Below are positions 52,869 to 62,071 of a stretch of DNA of 64,000 nucleotides, piece by piece. Both the position numbers and the translations under genes were made by a program. The DNA comes from Nevskia sp. (GTDB taxonomy: Bacteria; Pseudomonadota; Gammaproteobacteria; Nevskiales; Nevskiaceae): assembly GCA_021732745.1 (NCBI GenBank), contig JAKFUK010000005.1:124001-188000 (forward strand), written 5' to 3'. Every line of letters starts with the position of its first letter. Positions within the stretch are counted from its first letter, which is position 1. The notes beneath the pieces are model-generated. The model was given only the letters and a program-made list of their open reading frames with translations. It had not been told where the DNA came from and ran no database searches.

Positions 52869-53843
52869 ATGAACCTCGAACTGAAGCCGATCACCGCCCT
52901 GCTGCTCGCTGCCACCGCCAGCCTTCAGGTCCTGCCCGCCGCCGCCCAGGTCGGTGCGCCGCCGCCGCCGACCCCGGCCCAATACGAAGGCCGGGACGGC
53001 AACTGGTACAACCCCGCGAACTGGAGCATCGGCCGGGTACCGGGCATCGACGACTGCGTGCAACTGGACGGCCGCGACCGCGTCTCCATCGACTTCGCGC
53101 TGGCCGCGCCCGGCCAGGAAACCGCCGCCTACAACGACATCATCATCGTCGCGGCCGCTCAGCTGACCACCCAGCAGGGCGCGGTCATGGAATCGCGCCA
53201 GGTCATGCACCGCCAGGCAACGACGGCGCGCATCGTCATGCATGGCGGCGGCTGGATCGGCGGCGATTTGATCACCGAGCCCGGCCGCGCCAGCCTGCTC
53301 GGTCCCGAAGGCGGGCTGTGGCTCGATCCGAGCGCAGTCGCCAAGACCCATGTGCAGCTCGTCGATGGCTTCCGCATGCAGTTCGGGCTTGGCGGCCGCA
53401 GCCCGGCAAGCGCCAGCCGCGACGCCAGCGGTGCCCTGCAACTGGCCGCAGGCTACGGCCATTACTCGACGCTCACGGCGGACAGCGTGGCGCTCGACGG
53501 CCATCTCTGGCTGAACCTGCATCACGAGTTCCGCCCGGTGCGCGGCGACCGTTTCCAGCTGATCAAGGTCGCCCGCAGCAGCAGCGGCGAGTTCAACGGC
53601 CTGCCCGAAGGCGCACTGGCCGCCTGCACGGCCGACGGCGTCGGCCTGTCGATCAGCTATCGCGGCGGCGACGGCAACGATGTCGAACTGATCGCAGCGG
53701 ATGCCAGCCTCAAGGCCTGTCTGGCCCCGACCGTGCAGCCGCTGTTCCAGATCAACCGTCTGATCAGCATCGACAACCCGGTGGTTGCCCAGACCCGCGA
53801 ATACGTGCTCCTGGCGCGTCAGGTCGGCGTGCCGACGCTTTGA
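52869..53843 (+). CDS. Secreted beta-solenoid-like protein, autotransporter passenger-like
   Basis: A 324-residue protein with a strong AGGAGA ribosome site and a signal peptide (cleaved near LPAAAQVG, residue 27). GNWYNPANWSIGRVPGIDDCVQLDGRD is the G-x-W-x-NPxNWxxGxVPxxxD motif seen at the start of many autotransporter and cell-wall passenger repeats, and the end carries YRGGDGNDVELIA, also typical of such passengers. There is no C-terminal beta-barrel, so the passenger stands alone. Two cysteines near 256 and 282 may form a disulphide. Confidence 0.7.
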   Translation: MNLELKPITALLLAATASLQVLPAAAQVGAPPPPTPAQYEGRDGNWYNPANWSIGRVPGIDDCVQLDGRDRVSIDFALAAPGQETAAYNDIIIVAAAQLTTQQGAVMESRQVMHRQATTARIVMHGGGWIGGDLITEPGRASLLGPEGGLWLDPSAVAKTHVQLVDGFRMQFGLGGRSPASASRDASGALQLAAGYGHYSTLTADSVALDGHLWLNLHHEFRPVRGDRFQLIKVARSSSGEFNGLPEGALAACTADGVGLSISYRGGDGNDVELIAADASLKACLAPTVQPLFQINRLISIDNPVVAQTREYVLLARQVGVPTL

Positions 53844-53903
53844 TCCGCAGCAGGCGGAAAGCTTGGCGGAATGTCTGCCCGCCCGGCTACCCGCAGCGGC
53901 CGA

Positions 53904-56039
53904 TCAGTTGGCCTTGCGCCTCGGCCGCGCTTTCGGAGCCAGCTTCAGCGCCGGTTCGTCGCTGGCGGCGAGGCCGGATATGGCGACGACCCCGGCTTCG
54001 GCGAGCATCCGCACCTGCACGCCGATGGCGTCGACCGGGCCTTCGGCTCGAACGTAGCGGCCGTCGGCTTGCAGCAGCCAGCTTTGCGCGGTGTCGGCGA
54101 GGTAGGTTTCCAGATGCTCGCGGACCCGGGCGCTGATGTCCGGATCGCGCAGCGGGAACGCGATCTCGACCCGGCGCAGCAGGTTGCGCTCCATCCAGTC
54201 CGCACTCGACAGCCAGACTTCATCGTGACCGGCGTTGTGGAACCAGAACGCGCGCTGGTGCTCAAGAAAACGGCCGACCACCGAGCGCACCCGGATGTTG
54301 TCGGACATGCCCGGCACGCCGGGACGCAGGCTGCACATGCCGCGCACGATCAGGTCGATCTGCACGCCGGCCTGCGAGGCTTCGTACAGCGCCTTGATCG
54401 TTTCCGGTTCGACCAGGCCGTTGAGCTTGGCGACGATGCGCGCCTTTTTGCCTTTCAGCGCCTGCTGGCGTTCGTGGTCGATGCGTTCGCGGATGCCGAT
54501 CGCCAGGGTGAACGGCGCTTGCAGCAGGCGCTTGAGCGCGGGCACCTTGCCGAGGCTGGTGAGCTGCAGGAAGACGTTGTGGACGTCCTTGCAGATCTCG
54601 GCATCGGCGGTCAGCAGGCCGTAATCGGTGTAGCCGCGTGCGGTGCGCGGGTGGTAGTTGCCGGTGCCGAGATGGGCGTAATGCTTGAGGCCCGCATCTT
54701 CGCGACGGACGATCAGCATCATCTTGGCGTGGGTCTTGTAGCCGACCACGCCATAGACCACATGGGCGCCGACGTCCTGCAGCGCTTCGGCCAAAGTGAT
54801 GTTGTCGGCTTCATCGAAGCGTGCGCGCAGCTCGACCACAACCGTCACTTCCTTGCCAGCGCGCGCCGCCTGGATCAGCGCTTCGGCGACCGCGCTCTTG
54901 GCACCGGTTCGGTACAGCGTCTGCTTGATCGCCAGCACGTTGGGATCCTTCGCGGCCTGGCGCAGCAGTTCCAGCACCGGGGCGAAGGAGTCGTAGGGAT
55001 GCTGCAACAAGCGATCCCGTTCGCGCATCGCAGCGAACAGGTCGCCGGCCAGCGGCTTCGGGACTCTGGGCGTGAACGGCGGGTCTTTCAGGTCGGCGCG
55101 GTCGATCAGGTCCGGCACGGTGAGCAACCGCATCAGGTTGACCGGGCCATTGCAGGGATAGATGTCGCCGCTCGACAGGTTCAGCTCGTCGGCCAGATAG
55201 CGGATCAGCTCGTCCGGGCAGTTGTGCGCCACTTCCAGACGCACGGTGTCGCCCCACTGGCGCTGTTCGAGCTCGTCTTCGAGCGCTTCGAGCAGGTCGG
55301 AGGCTTCGGCTTCATCGACCAGCAGGTCGGAATTGCGGGTGACCCGGAACTGGTAGCAGCCGCTCGGTTCCATGCCCGGGAACAACTGGCCGACCTGGGC
55401 GTGGATGACGCTGGACAGGAACACGAAATCGTAGCGCCCGGTGCCGGGCACCGGCGGCGGCAGCTGGATCAGCCGCGGCAGCGAGCGCGGGGCCTGCACC
55501 ACGGCGTAGCCGATGTTGCGGCCGAAGGCGTCGCGACCATCAAGCCCGACGATGAAATTCAGCGACTTGTTCATGATCCGCGGGAACGGATGCGCCGGGT
55601 CGAGGCCGATCGGCGACAGCACCGGCAGCACCTCGTTCTCGAAGTATTCGCGCAGCCATTCGCCCTGCTCCGCCGTCCAGTGGGTGCGGCGCACGAAGCG
55701 GATGCCCTCGGCCTTCAGCGCCGGGATCATCACGTCGTTGAGCACCCGGTACTGGTCGTCGACCAGGGCGTGCGCGGAGGCGGCGATCGAGGCCAGCAGC
55801 TCGGCCGGGGAGTTGCCGTCCGGCCCGACGATGGCCGCCCCGACCTTGACCATCTGCTTGAGGCCGGCGACGCGAATCTCGAAGAACTCGTCGAGATTCG
55901 AGCAGGAAATGCACAGGAACTTCAGCCGTTCCAGCAGCGGCACTCGGGTGTCTTCCGCCTGGGCCAGCACCCGGCGATTGAATTCGAGCAGCGACAGCTC
56001 GCGGTTGATGAATGACGGCAGGGGCAGCGCGGGTGTCAT
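53904..56039 (-). CDS. ppk1: Polyphosphate kinase 1
   Basis: A 711-residue enzyme, close to the standard length, that makes polyphosphate from ATP. INRELSLLEFNRRVL and SCSNLDEFFEIRVAGL open the N domain; AIKQTLYRTG, VVELRARFDEADNI, YKTHAKM (autophosphorylated His near 437), LIVRGMCSLRPG and FWFHNAGHDEVWLSSADWMERNL are the catalytic signatures. A basic tail (PKARPRRK) closes it. It is monocistronic. A palindromic repeat lies upstream. Confidence 0.96.
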   Translation of the reverse strand: MTPALPLPSFINRELSLLEFNRRVLAQAEDTRVPLLERLKFLCISCSNLDEFFEIRVAGLKQMVKVGAAIVGPDGNSPAELLASIAASAHALVDDQYRVLNDVMIPALKAEGIRFVRRTHWTAEQGEWLREYFENEVLPVLSPIGLDPAHPFPRIMNKSLNFIVGLDGRDAFGRNIGYAVVQAPRSLPRLIQLPPPVPGTGRYDFVFLSSVIHAQVGQLFPGMEPSGCYQFRVTRNSDLLVDEAEASDLLEALEDELEQRQWGDTVRLEVAHNCPDELIRYLADELNLSSGDIYPCNGPVNLMRLLTVPDLIDRADLKDPPFTPRVPKPLAGDLFAAMRERDRLLQHPYDSFAPVLELLRQAAKDPNVLAIKQTLYRTGAKSAVAEALIQAARAGKEVTVVVELRARFDEADNITLAEALQDVGAHVVYGVVGYKTHAKMMLIVRREDAGLKHYAHLGTGNYHPRTARGYTDYGLLTADAEICKDVHNVFLQLTSLGKVPALKRLLQAPFTLAIGIRERIDHERQQALKGKKARIVAKLNGLVEPETIKALYEASQAGVQIDLIVRGMCSLRPGVPGMSDNIRVRSVVGRFLEHQRAFWFHNAGHDEVWLSSADWMERNLLRRVEIAFPLRDPDISARVREHLETYLADTAQSWLLQADGRYVRAEGPVDAIGVQVRMLAEAGVVAISGLAASDEPALKLAPKARPRRKAN

Positions 56040-56160
56040 GTGGAATTACAGCATTGATCAGGATGACGAATCCTACTAGAAGCCTGATTTGCGAAGGTTT
56101 TATGACGCGACAGGCGAACGGCGGACTTGGTCGCGATGGGCGGGAAGCCGGTAAACATTT

Positions 56161-56284
56161 CAACGCAAAGGACGCAAAGGAAAAAAGAAAGAACGCAAAG
56201 AAATGCCTGATCGAGATTTTCCCGATTTTGCTGTTCTCTGCGCGCTTTGCGTCCTTGTCTTCTTCTTTTCCTCTGCGTGAAAGC
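56161..56284. repeat. Palindromic intergenic repeat (copy G)
   Basis: CAACGCAAAGGACGCAAAGG faces CTTTGCGTCC and CCTCTGCGTGAAAGC at the right end. It keeps the purine-rich left arm and pyrimidine-rich right arm of the family. It fills the gap between ppk1 and the GST gene. Confidence 0.75.
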
Positions 56285-56312
56285 TGTTGATATTGCCGTT
56301 GCAGCCACCCGC

Positions 56313-56996
56313 CTAGCGCACCACGATCGCCTGCGCGAACTTGACGACATCGGCGGCCGGCACATCGCCCGGCACTGCCAGCCCGCGCTGCACCGCCGGG
56401 CGCTCGCGAATGGCGGTGCGCCAGCGCGACAGGTTCGGCAAATCGGCGATCTCGACACCGGCCCAGCCGTGGATGTTCGGCCAGGGGAACATGATGATGT
56501 CGGCGATGGTGTACTCGCCGCGCCCCGCGCCGCAAAGGTAATCGCGGCCTTCGAGACGCTGGTCGAGCACCTTGTACAGGCGCTTGGTCTCGTTCTGGTA
56601 GCGGTCGATGGCCGGCTGGTATTTTTCGTGCCAGTAGCGGAAAAACACGTTGGCCTGACCCTGCATCGGGCCGAGGCCGCCCATCTGGAACATCGTCCAC
56701 TGGATCACTTCGGAGCGCAGGCGCGTCTCGGCCGGCAGGAATTTCCCATATTTTTCAGCGAGATAGATCAGGATCGCGCCCGACTCGAAAACCGGGAAAG
56801 GCGCGCCGCCATCCAGCGGGGCGTGATCGACGATCGCCGGAATGCGGCCGTTCGGATTGATCGCCAGATACTCCGGTGTCTTCTGCGCGCCGCTGCCGAG
56901 ATCGAGGCGCTGCACGGTGTAGGGCACGCCCAGCTCCTCCAGCATGATCGAGGCCTTGTGGCCGTTCGGGGTGGGGGCGGTGAACAGGTCGATCAT
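56313..56996 (-). CDS. Glutathione S-transferase (YfcG/YghU-like)
   Basis: A 227-residue GST: thioredoxin-like N-terminal domain ([57 protein letters not shown] with the glutathione-binding Glu-Ser) and a helical C-domain ([31 protein letters not shown]). The TPNGHK start and [11 protein letters not shown] are hallmarks of the nu-class YfcG/YghU enzymes, which reduce disulphides and organic peroxides. It is not of the zeta class that isomerises maleylpyruvate. It is divergent from a MerR regulator. Confidence 0.9.
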   Translation of the reverse strand: MIDLFTAPTPNGHKASIMLEELGVPYTVQRLDLGSGAQKTPEYLAINPNGRIPAIVDHAPLDGGAPFPVFESGAILIYLAEKYGKFLPAETRLRSEVIQWTMFQMGGLGPMQGQANVFFRYWHEKYQPAIDRYQNETKRLYKVLDQRLEGRDYLCGAGRGEYTIADIIMFPWPNIHGWAGVEIADLPNLSRWRTAIRERPAVQRGLAVPGDVPAADVVKFAQAIVVR

Positions 56997-57098
56997 CGGG
57001 ACGCTCGGATTCGGGGAAGTGGGCGACGCTAGCGCGAACGCGAGGCCGCTGCCACCACGGCCTGCGGACGGTCAGTGGTCGGCAGGTATGATTGCCGC

Positions 57099-57947
57099 AT
57101 GAAAGGCATCCTCGGTCGTCTGTCCCCGTTTTCGCAGCCGGCAACTGCTCGCAGGAGCGGATCGGAGGCCCTCGCGACCGCAGTCCGCGAGTACACGATC
57201 GACGAACTCGCGCGCCAGGCCGGCACCACGGTGCGCAATGTCCGCGCTTATCAGGATCGCGGCATCATCCCGCCGCCGGAGCGACGCGGCCGGGCCGGCG
57301 TCTACGGCGCCGACCATCTGTCGCGGCTCCGGATCGTCGGCCAGTTGCTGGCGCGCGGTTACACCTTGTCGTCGATCGGCGAGCTGATCGAAGCACTGGC
57401 GCAGGGCCACAATCTGGCGCAGGTGATCGGCATCGAATCGGCCGTCGCCAGCCCCTGGACCGACGAACAGCCCGCGCTCTACACCCTGCCGGAGCTGGTC
57501 AAGCTGTTCGAGGGCAATTTCGATCCGCGGGTGCTGGCGAGCGTCGTCGATCTCGACATCCTCCAGCAGCAGGGCGGCAAGTTCGTCGCCCCCAGCCCGA
57601 AGATGATCATCGCCGCCGCCGAACTGGTGAAGATCGGCATTCCGCTGGCCGACATGCTGGAAGTGGTGAGCCAGCTGCGCGCCAATGTCGAGCGCGCCGC
57701 CGAAGCGATGGTCCAGCTGATCGACAAGCATCTGCTGGAAAAATATGGCGACGGCCTGCCGCCGCCCGGCGAATCAGCCGAGATCGGCGATCTGATCTGG
57801 CGGCTGCGGCCGCTGGTGGAGATGGCGGTGCACGCCGAAGTGTCGCGGGCCATGCAGCGCGCCGCGACCCAGCATCTGGGCGATCGCTTGAGCCATGTAC
57901 TGGAAGAGTTCGAACGGGCGCGCGGGCGCGCCGATACCGAGGTCTGA
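57099..57947 (+). CDS. MerR-family transcriptional regulator
   Basis: A 282-residue regulator. The winged helix (YTIDELARQAGTTVRNVRAYQDRGIIPPPERRGRAGVYGADHLSRLRIVGQLLARGYTLSSIGELIE as a whole spans about 39-105) is preceded by a 35-residue polar N-terminal extension. The C-terminal 175 residues form an alpha-helical effector domain without the cysteines of metal sensors, so the ligand is probably organic. It is divergent from the GST gene and convergent with the lipase foldase; either could be a target. Confidence 0.85.
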   Translation: MKGILGRLSPFSQPATARRSGSEALATAVREYTIDELARQAGTTVRNVRAYQDRGIIPPPERRGRAGVYGADHLSRLRIVGQLLARGYTLSSIGELIEALAQGHNLAQVIGIESAVASPWTDEQPALYTLPELVKLFEGNFDPRVLASVVDLDILQQQGGKFVAPSPKMIIAAAELVKIGIPLADMLEVVSQLRANVERAAEAMVQLIDKHLLEKYGDGLPPPGESAEIGDLIWRLRPLVEMAVHAEVSRAMQRAATQHLGDRLSHVLEEFERARGRADTEV

Positions 57948-57963
57948 GCGCGCCGGCCGCCGG

Positions 57964-58932
57964 TCAGGGCGCGTCGATACCCAGTTGTGCCCGCGCCCGG
58001 ACCTGTTCCGGGCCGGTGTAGCGGCGTTCGATCATCGCCGTGAGCGCCCGCTGCCGGTCGTCCGCTGACAAGTCGGCCGCTGCAATCGACCGCTGTTCGA
58101 CGGCGGCTTCGGCCAGCCGCTGCGCCCAGGCGGCGTCTTCTTCATCGAGTGCGGCCAATCTGGCAGCTGCGGCTGGCCCCACGGCCTGTTCGCGCAGGGC
58201 CTGACGCTGCGCCGGGCTGGCTTGATCGGCGGCGGTCAATGCCGCAAGTGCTGCGCGGTCTTCCTCGACCTGGCGCAGTTCCAGCGGAGCCGTGGCCCGC
58301 AAGGCCGACAGCCGCGCGGCGCGCGTTGCGGCGTCCAGCGATCGGTCGCCGACAATCGCCATGTTGTCGAGAAACCAGGCATCGCGCGCTTCGTCGGCGG
58401 CGAAGAAGCCGTCGGCGGCTTCCACGCCGAGCACGGCGCGGCGCAGCGCGCGGCGGCGTTCGAGTACGGCGCGCAGTTGTTCGGGGGAGCGGTCACCGGG
58501 GTCCAGGCTGTCGGTGGCGGCGAGATAGTCGAGATAGCGGTCGAACAGGGCCAGCAATTCGCCGGTCACGGCTGGGGAAAAGCCGGCGGCAGCGGCGTCC
58601 TGCTGCAAACGGGCGCGCATGGCATCGCGGCCGATGCCGGCATCGGCGGACAGCAGCCAGTCGAAGCGGCGGCGCAGTGCCAGATCGGTCAGCAAGCGGC
58701 CATCGGCGGACAGCGTCAGCAGGCCATCCGGATCGCCGCCGACCCAAGCCGCCACCAGCGGCGCGGGGGTGCGGGCATCGGCTTCCCGGGTAGCGAGCGA
58801 CACCGGTGGTCGCGCCAGGGATGAGGCCCCCGGCGCGGCGGGTGGCGGGCGTGTTCCGCTGCCCGCCCACCACGCCAGAGTCGCCAGCAGCGCGGCGACG
58901 GCAGCAAGGGCCGCGCCGCGTGCAGTCATCAT
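57964..58932 (-). CDS. Lipase-specific foldase (lipase chaperone, Lif/LimK type)
   Basis: A 322-residue protein with one N-terminal membrane anchor (AALAAVAALLATLAWWAG) and a Pro/Ala-rich linker, then an extended all-helical domain. The foldase motif RxxFDY-LSA is present as RRRFDWLLSADAG (about 88-100), with Trp in place of Tyr. The folding arm ends in RRYTGPEQVRARAQLG. It helps fold the lipase encoded just before it, in the periplasm. The gap to the lipase gene is 10 bp. Confidence 0.9.
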   Translation of the reverse strand: MMTARGAALAAVAALLATLAWWAGSGTRPPPAAPGASSLARPPVSLATREADARTPAPLVAAWVGGDPDGLLTLSADGRLLTDLALRRRFDWLLSADAGIGRDAMRARLQQDAAAAGFSPAVTGELLALFDRYLDYLAATDSLDPGDRSPEQLRAVLERRRALRRAVLGVEAADGFFAADEARDAWFLDNMAIVGDRSLDAATRAARLSALRATAPLELRQVEEDRAALAALTAADQASPAQRQALREQAVGPAAAARLAALDEEDAAWAQRLAEAAVEQRSIAAADLSADDRQRALTAMIERRYTGPEQVRARAQLGIDAP

Positions 58933-58942
58933 CGTCAGGAAC

Positions 58943-59881
58943 TCAGTAACCGGCGTTGCGCAGGCGGTTGGCCTGATTGCGGAACAGGGTCACCGGGTTC
59001 GTGGTGAACGGGCTGACCAGGCCGAAAACCTGATCAACTTCATCCAGATGGTTCTGGAAGTAGTTGTCGGCAATGATGGTGCCGAGATGATTGCTGCAAC
59101 GGCCGACCAGACCATCGTTCTCCTCGTTGCCGAAAACGCTGCCGGTGGCCCCGAGGATGGCGTCGGAGATGTCGTAAAAGTTGGTGTAGCGGGCCGTGCC
59201 GCCCCACGAGTAATACGCCACGTTGTTGACCCGCGCCGCGCCGCTGCCGCAGGACGTGCTGGGCAGGCCGGCCGGATAGCGGCTGTTGAAGGTCTGGGTG
59301 CCGGGCGTGGTCAGGGCATCGAGGGCTGCCAGCGGGTTCTGCGGCAGATTGCCGTTGGAGACGGTGTCGATCAGATCGGCCACACCTTCGATCACGTCTC
59401 GCACCACGCTTTCGCTGACCGAGCCCGGCGGCAGGATGTTGCGCACCAGATCCGCCACCCGCGAGCCGCGATGCGGCGTGCCGACGCTGGTGACCGAGGC
59501 CACCAGATCCGGCCGCACGGCGGCCACATAGCGGGCGGTCAAACCGCCCTGGCTGTGGCCGATCAAGTTGACCCGGGTGGCGCCGGTGATCGCCATCACC
59601 TGGCGCACCTGGGACAGCAATTGCTCGCCGCGCACTTCATTGCTGTTGGTCGCCGACACCTGGGCCAGAAACACCCGCGCGCCGCCGGACACCAGGCCAT
59701 CCGGAATGTCATAGAAGTAAGGAATGCCGGCGATCGAATCGAAACCGAACAGACCGTGTACCAGCACGATCGGGTAGCGGGTCTGGGTGTAACCGGCGGC
59801 AGACGCGGTGAATGGCAGGGTCAACAGCAGCAGGCAGGCGCAAAGCGCCGCCCGGAACCGGGCAAACGGGTGCTTCGTCAT
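58943..59881 (-). CDS. Secreted triacylglycerol lipase, subfamily I.1/I.2
   Basis: A 312-residue lipase. A signal peptide (to about TASAAG, residue 28) sends it out via Sec and type II secretion. The oxyanion loop is VLVHGLFG, the nucleophile is Ser110 in GHSQGG, with Asp256 in NEENDGLV and His278 in QNHLDEV. Cys262 and the cysteine in LPSTSCGSG can form the family's single disulphide. The foldase gene directly downstream confirms the subfamily. I use the second in-frame ATG (59881), which has GAGGAG at the right spacing; the first is at 59887. Confidence 0.93.
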   Translation of the reverse strand: MTKHPFARFRAALCACLLLLTLPFTASAAGYTQTRYPIVLVHGLFGFDSIAGIPYFYDIPDGLVSGGARVFLAQVSATNSNEVRGEQLLSQVRQVMAITGATRVNLIGHSQGGLTARYVAAVRPDLVASVTSVGTPHRGSRVADLVRNILPPGSVSESVVRDVIEGVADLIDTVSNGNLPQNPLAALDALTTPGTQTFNSRYPAGLPSTSCGSGAARVNNVAYYSWGGTARYTNFYDISDAILGATGSVFGNEENDGLVGRCSNHLGTIIADNYFQNHLDEVDQVFGLVSPFTTNPVTLFRNQANRLRNAGY

Positions 59882-60145
59882 GGTCATCTCCTCGCGAAAG
59901 TCGTTTTAATGCACTGCCATCAATGAGCAGCGTTGGTGCTTTTTCGCGTAGTGAGCGGCGGGCGTCAAGCGGGCTTGATTGCGAGCAAGGATGGCCTGGT
60001 CGCCTGGGCGGCTCCTGCTGCCAATGGGCAGAAGCCGGGGAACGAGCAGGCAGTCGCCGTCCGCACGCATCGTCTCAGCCGGATTGTTCAGCCGGGATCG
60101 GTCAGATCTTGAGGAACGAGTGAGGTGCGACCTTTATTCGCGGGC
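59882..60145. other. Spacer between lipase promoter region and LprI-type gene
   Basis: 264 bp holding the lipase promoter region on the minus strand and the 3' flank of the next unit. I see no further gene, and no clear terminator. Confidence 0.4.
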
Positions 60146-60964
60146 TCAGTCGTCTCGGGGTTCCGCGAGTACTTCCAGGCGTGCTTCCATTTCCCGGGTC
60201 AGGCAGTCAGATCGAGTTCCGCAGGCATCGCGGGTTTTGCGCCATGCCCTTTGCGCAACGCGTAATTTTTCCGCACCCTCGCGATCCTCGATCTCCGCCA
60301 AAAACTGCAATCGGGAAGCGAACGCGGTGGCGATGCTCTGATCATAGGCCGCGAGTTCAGGCGATCCGCAAAGCGCTTGCTCGGTCGGTGATTGTGCCTT
60401 CGCGCAGTCAAAAGACGGCTGGGCGCGTGCGCCTTCACGGACCGACGACAGCGCGAGGATGGTTCCGTCATAGCCTCGCAGGTATAGCTTTGCGCCGGCC
60501 TGAAACCACCAATCGCTCGCCGCCGCAGCGGGGGTGCCTTCAGGCCCGGCCGAACCCGCCGAGCACGAAATCCAGGCGACGTTCAGCCGGGCAGAATCGG
60601 GGACTGGCAGGCCGAAACCTGCTGGTGAGCGAGCCGTGCTGCCCGGCAGATTTGACGCAATCAACGCTTGGGCTTCGAGCGTTTCGCGCCTGACACTTGG
60701 TTCGCGACAGCGGTCGTGCTCAGGAGTCCCGAAAGTAATTTCAGTTGGCCTTACCTGCACACGGCGACCGACGAGCCGAGGGTCGTCGTGCTGGTAATGC
60801 AGGCGCCTCGACGTTTCGCCATCGACATGAACCGATGATATCTGCCAGTCGCCCAGCCATTGCGCAGGCAAGCCGCTGTCGCTGCCTGGCGGCGCTGGTG
60901 TCGACTCGGCTTGACAGCCGGGCGCAACGAGCACCGATAACATCGAATACAAATAGGATCGCAT
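60146..60964 (-). CDS. Exported LprI/DUF1311-type protein, possible lysozyme immunity
   Basis: A 272-residue protein with a short export signal (MRSYLYSMLSVLVAPGCQAE); the Cys in VAPGC may be lipidated although the lipobox is weak. The C-terminal 80 residues (FDCAKAQSPTEQALCGSPELAAYDQSIATAF, then QRAWRKTRDACGTRSDCL) are a DUF1311/LprI domain with four conserved cysteines; LprI of Mycobacterium tuberculosis inhibits lysozyme. The start is uncertain: ATG 60964 is used, with ATG 60985 and TTG 60991 in frame. It lies immediately downstream of a lysozyme-type gene on the same strand, so an inhibitor role is likely. Confidence 0.78.
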   Translation of the reverse strand: MRSYLYSMLSVLVAPGCQAESTPAPPGSDSGLPAQWLGDWQISSVHVDGETSRRLHYQHDDPRLVGRRVQVRPTEITFGTPEHDRCREPSVRRETLEAQALIASNLPGSTARSPAGFGLPVPDSARLNVAWISCSAGSAGPEGTPAAAASDWWFQAGAKLYLRGYDGTILALSSVREGARAQPSFDCAKAQSPTEQALCGSPELAAYDQSIATAFASRLQFLAEIEDREGAEKLRVAQRAWRKTRDACGTRSDCLTREMEARLEVLAEPRDD

Positions 60965-61001
60965 CGCAAGGTACACGGTTGCCATTATCAAGCTGCCATC
61001 T

Positions 61002-61931
61002 TTACGCGTAGCGCCCGTACAAATAGAGTGTTACCTCGTGCTGACGTCGTAAGCTGAGTCCTCTCATCACGATGCCACCGGACGTGACAGCTCGTTGCAT
61101 CTCCTGCATCGCAGCGGCGATTCGTCCGCCATTGAGATGATCAGCTACACGCCTCAATCGCCCACCCGGGTTGTACGCAAAGCTCGTAAGCGCATCGTAT
61201 TGATGCTGATATATTCCAATCGAAACCAGATTTCGCACCAGTCTTTCGTACTGTTCGATGATGATGGAGAGTAGGCGGACTTCCTGTGCTCGAGTCAGGT
61301 CCACGAGAGACTTGTGATGTTTGGCAAACTCTTGCGCTTCTTCGTTCTTCAAGCTTGCTGCAAGTGAAATTTCTTGCGCGACTTTCGATTCCAGTCCGAG
61401 CGACAGCATATCCGACTCGATGGTTGTCGCACTTCGTTCCTTCATGTCATATCCTGGGCCTAAAGTGACTCCGCTAGCTCCCCGAGGCCAATGCAAGCGG
61501 TTGCTGACACCGGCTAAAGTCTCATGCGAGTAAATGAACTGTAGACCCGAAACCGACATTGACCATGCAGATGCAGGACGCAGAGGATCAGAGCGAAGAG
61601 GGGCTCGAGTACGAGCAACAGCGATTGGCACTATAAAGCTGCCAATCACGTTCATCAGATCGCGGATGCGATCTGGCGATGGCGGGACGTTAGCAAGCGC
61701 ATGGATTGATGGAATTCGAGTATTTGCCGACAGGGCACTAAGCGTCTTATCCCCCGCAATTCCATCAGGAACCAGTCCTCGCTGTATCTGAAAGGCTCGC
61801 ACCGCATTTGCTGTACTTGTTCCGTAAACGCCATCTGTAGCGAGGGCATATCCGAGTGCGACAAGCGTCGCCTGAAGTTGCTTCACTTCCGTTCCACGCG
61901 ATCCATGCTTGAACGTCATATCAGAATCCAT
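61002..61931 (-). CDS. Peptidoglycan-binding lysozyme-like hydrolase
   Basis: A 309-residue protein with a PG_binding_1 domain at the N-terminus (GTEVKQLQATLVALGYALATDGVYGTSTANAVRAFQ, about 13-68), a linker, and a lysozyme-like domain from about 125: SHETLAGVSNRLHWPRGASG followed by VTLGPGYDMKERS. Glu137 and Thr156 stand where T4-type and pesticin-type lysozymes keep their catalytic Glu and Thr. There is no signal peptide, so it would need a holin, a type VI or another route to reach peptidoglycan. Base composition is lower in GC than the flanks. The LprI-type gene follows on the same strand. Confidence 0.8.
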   Translation of the reverse strand: MDSDMTFKHGSRGTEVKQLQATLVALGYALATDGVYGTSTANAVRAFQIQRGLVPDGIAGDKTLSALSANTRIPSIHALANVPPSPDRIRDLMNVIGSFIVPIAVARTRAPLRSDPLRPASAWSMSVSGLQFIYSHETLAGVSNRLHWPRGASGVTLGPGYDMKERSATTIESDMLSLGLESKVAQEISLAASLKNEEAQEFAKHHKSLVDLTRAQEVRLLSIIIEQYERLVRNLVSIGIYQHQYDALTSFAYNPGGRLRRVADHLNGGRIAAAMQEMQRAVTSGGIVMRGLSLRRQHEVTLYLYGRYA

Positions 61932-62071
61932 TCGTCGAGCTAGCTGTCACCGACGATACGCCAACAAAGTCGTAATGGCGAGTTGATCAAGATCGACGGC
62001 TGTAAATATCGCGAACAATGCGGTTTTAAAAAGCCACTTTGTCTTGGTCGCATCGAGCATCGAGCGCTGTG

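Noticed and set aside
56313-56996. GST as the missing maleylpyruvate isomerase of the gentisate pathway
   Set aside because: The TPNGHK and [11 protein letters not shown] features mark a YfcG/YghU-type enzyme, not the zeta class, and it is 48 kb away from the operon.
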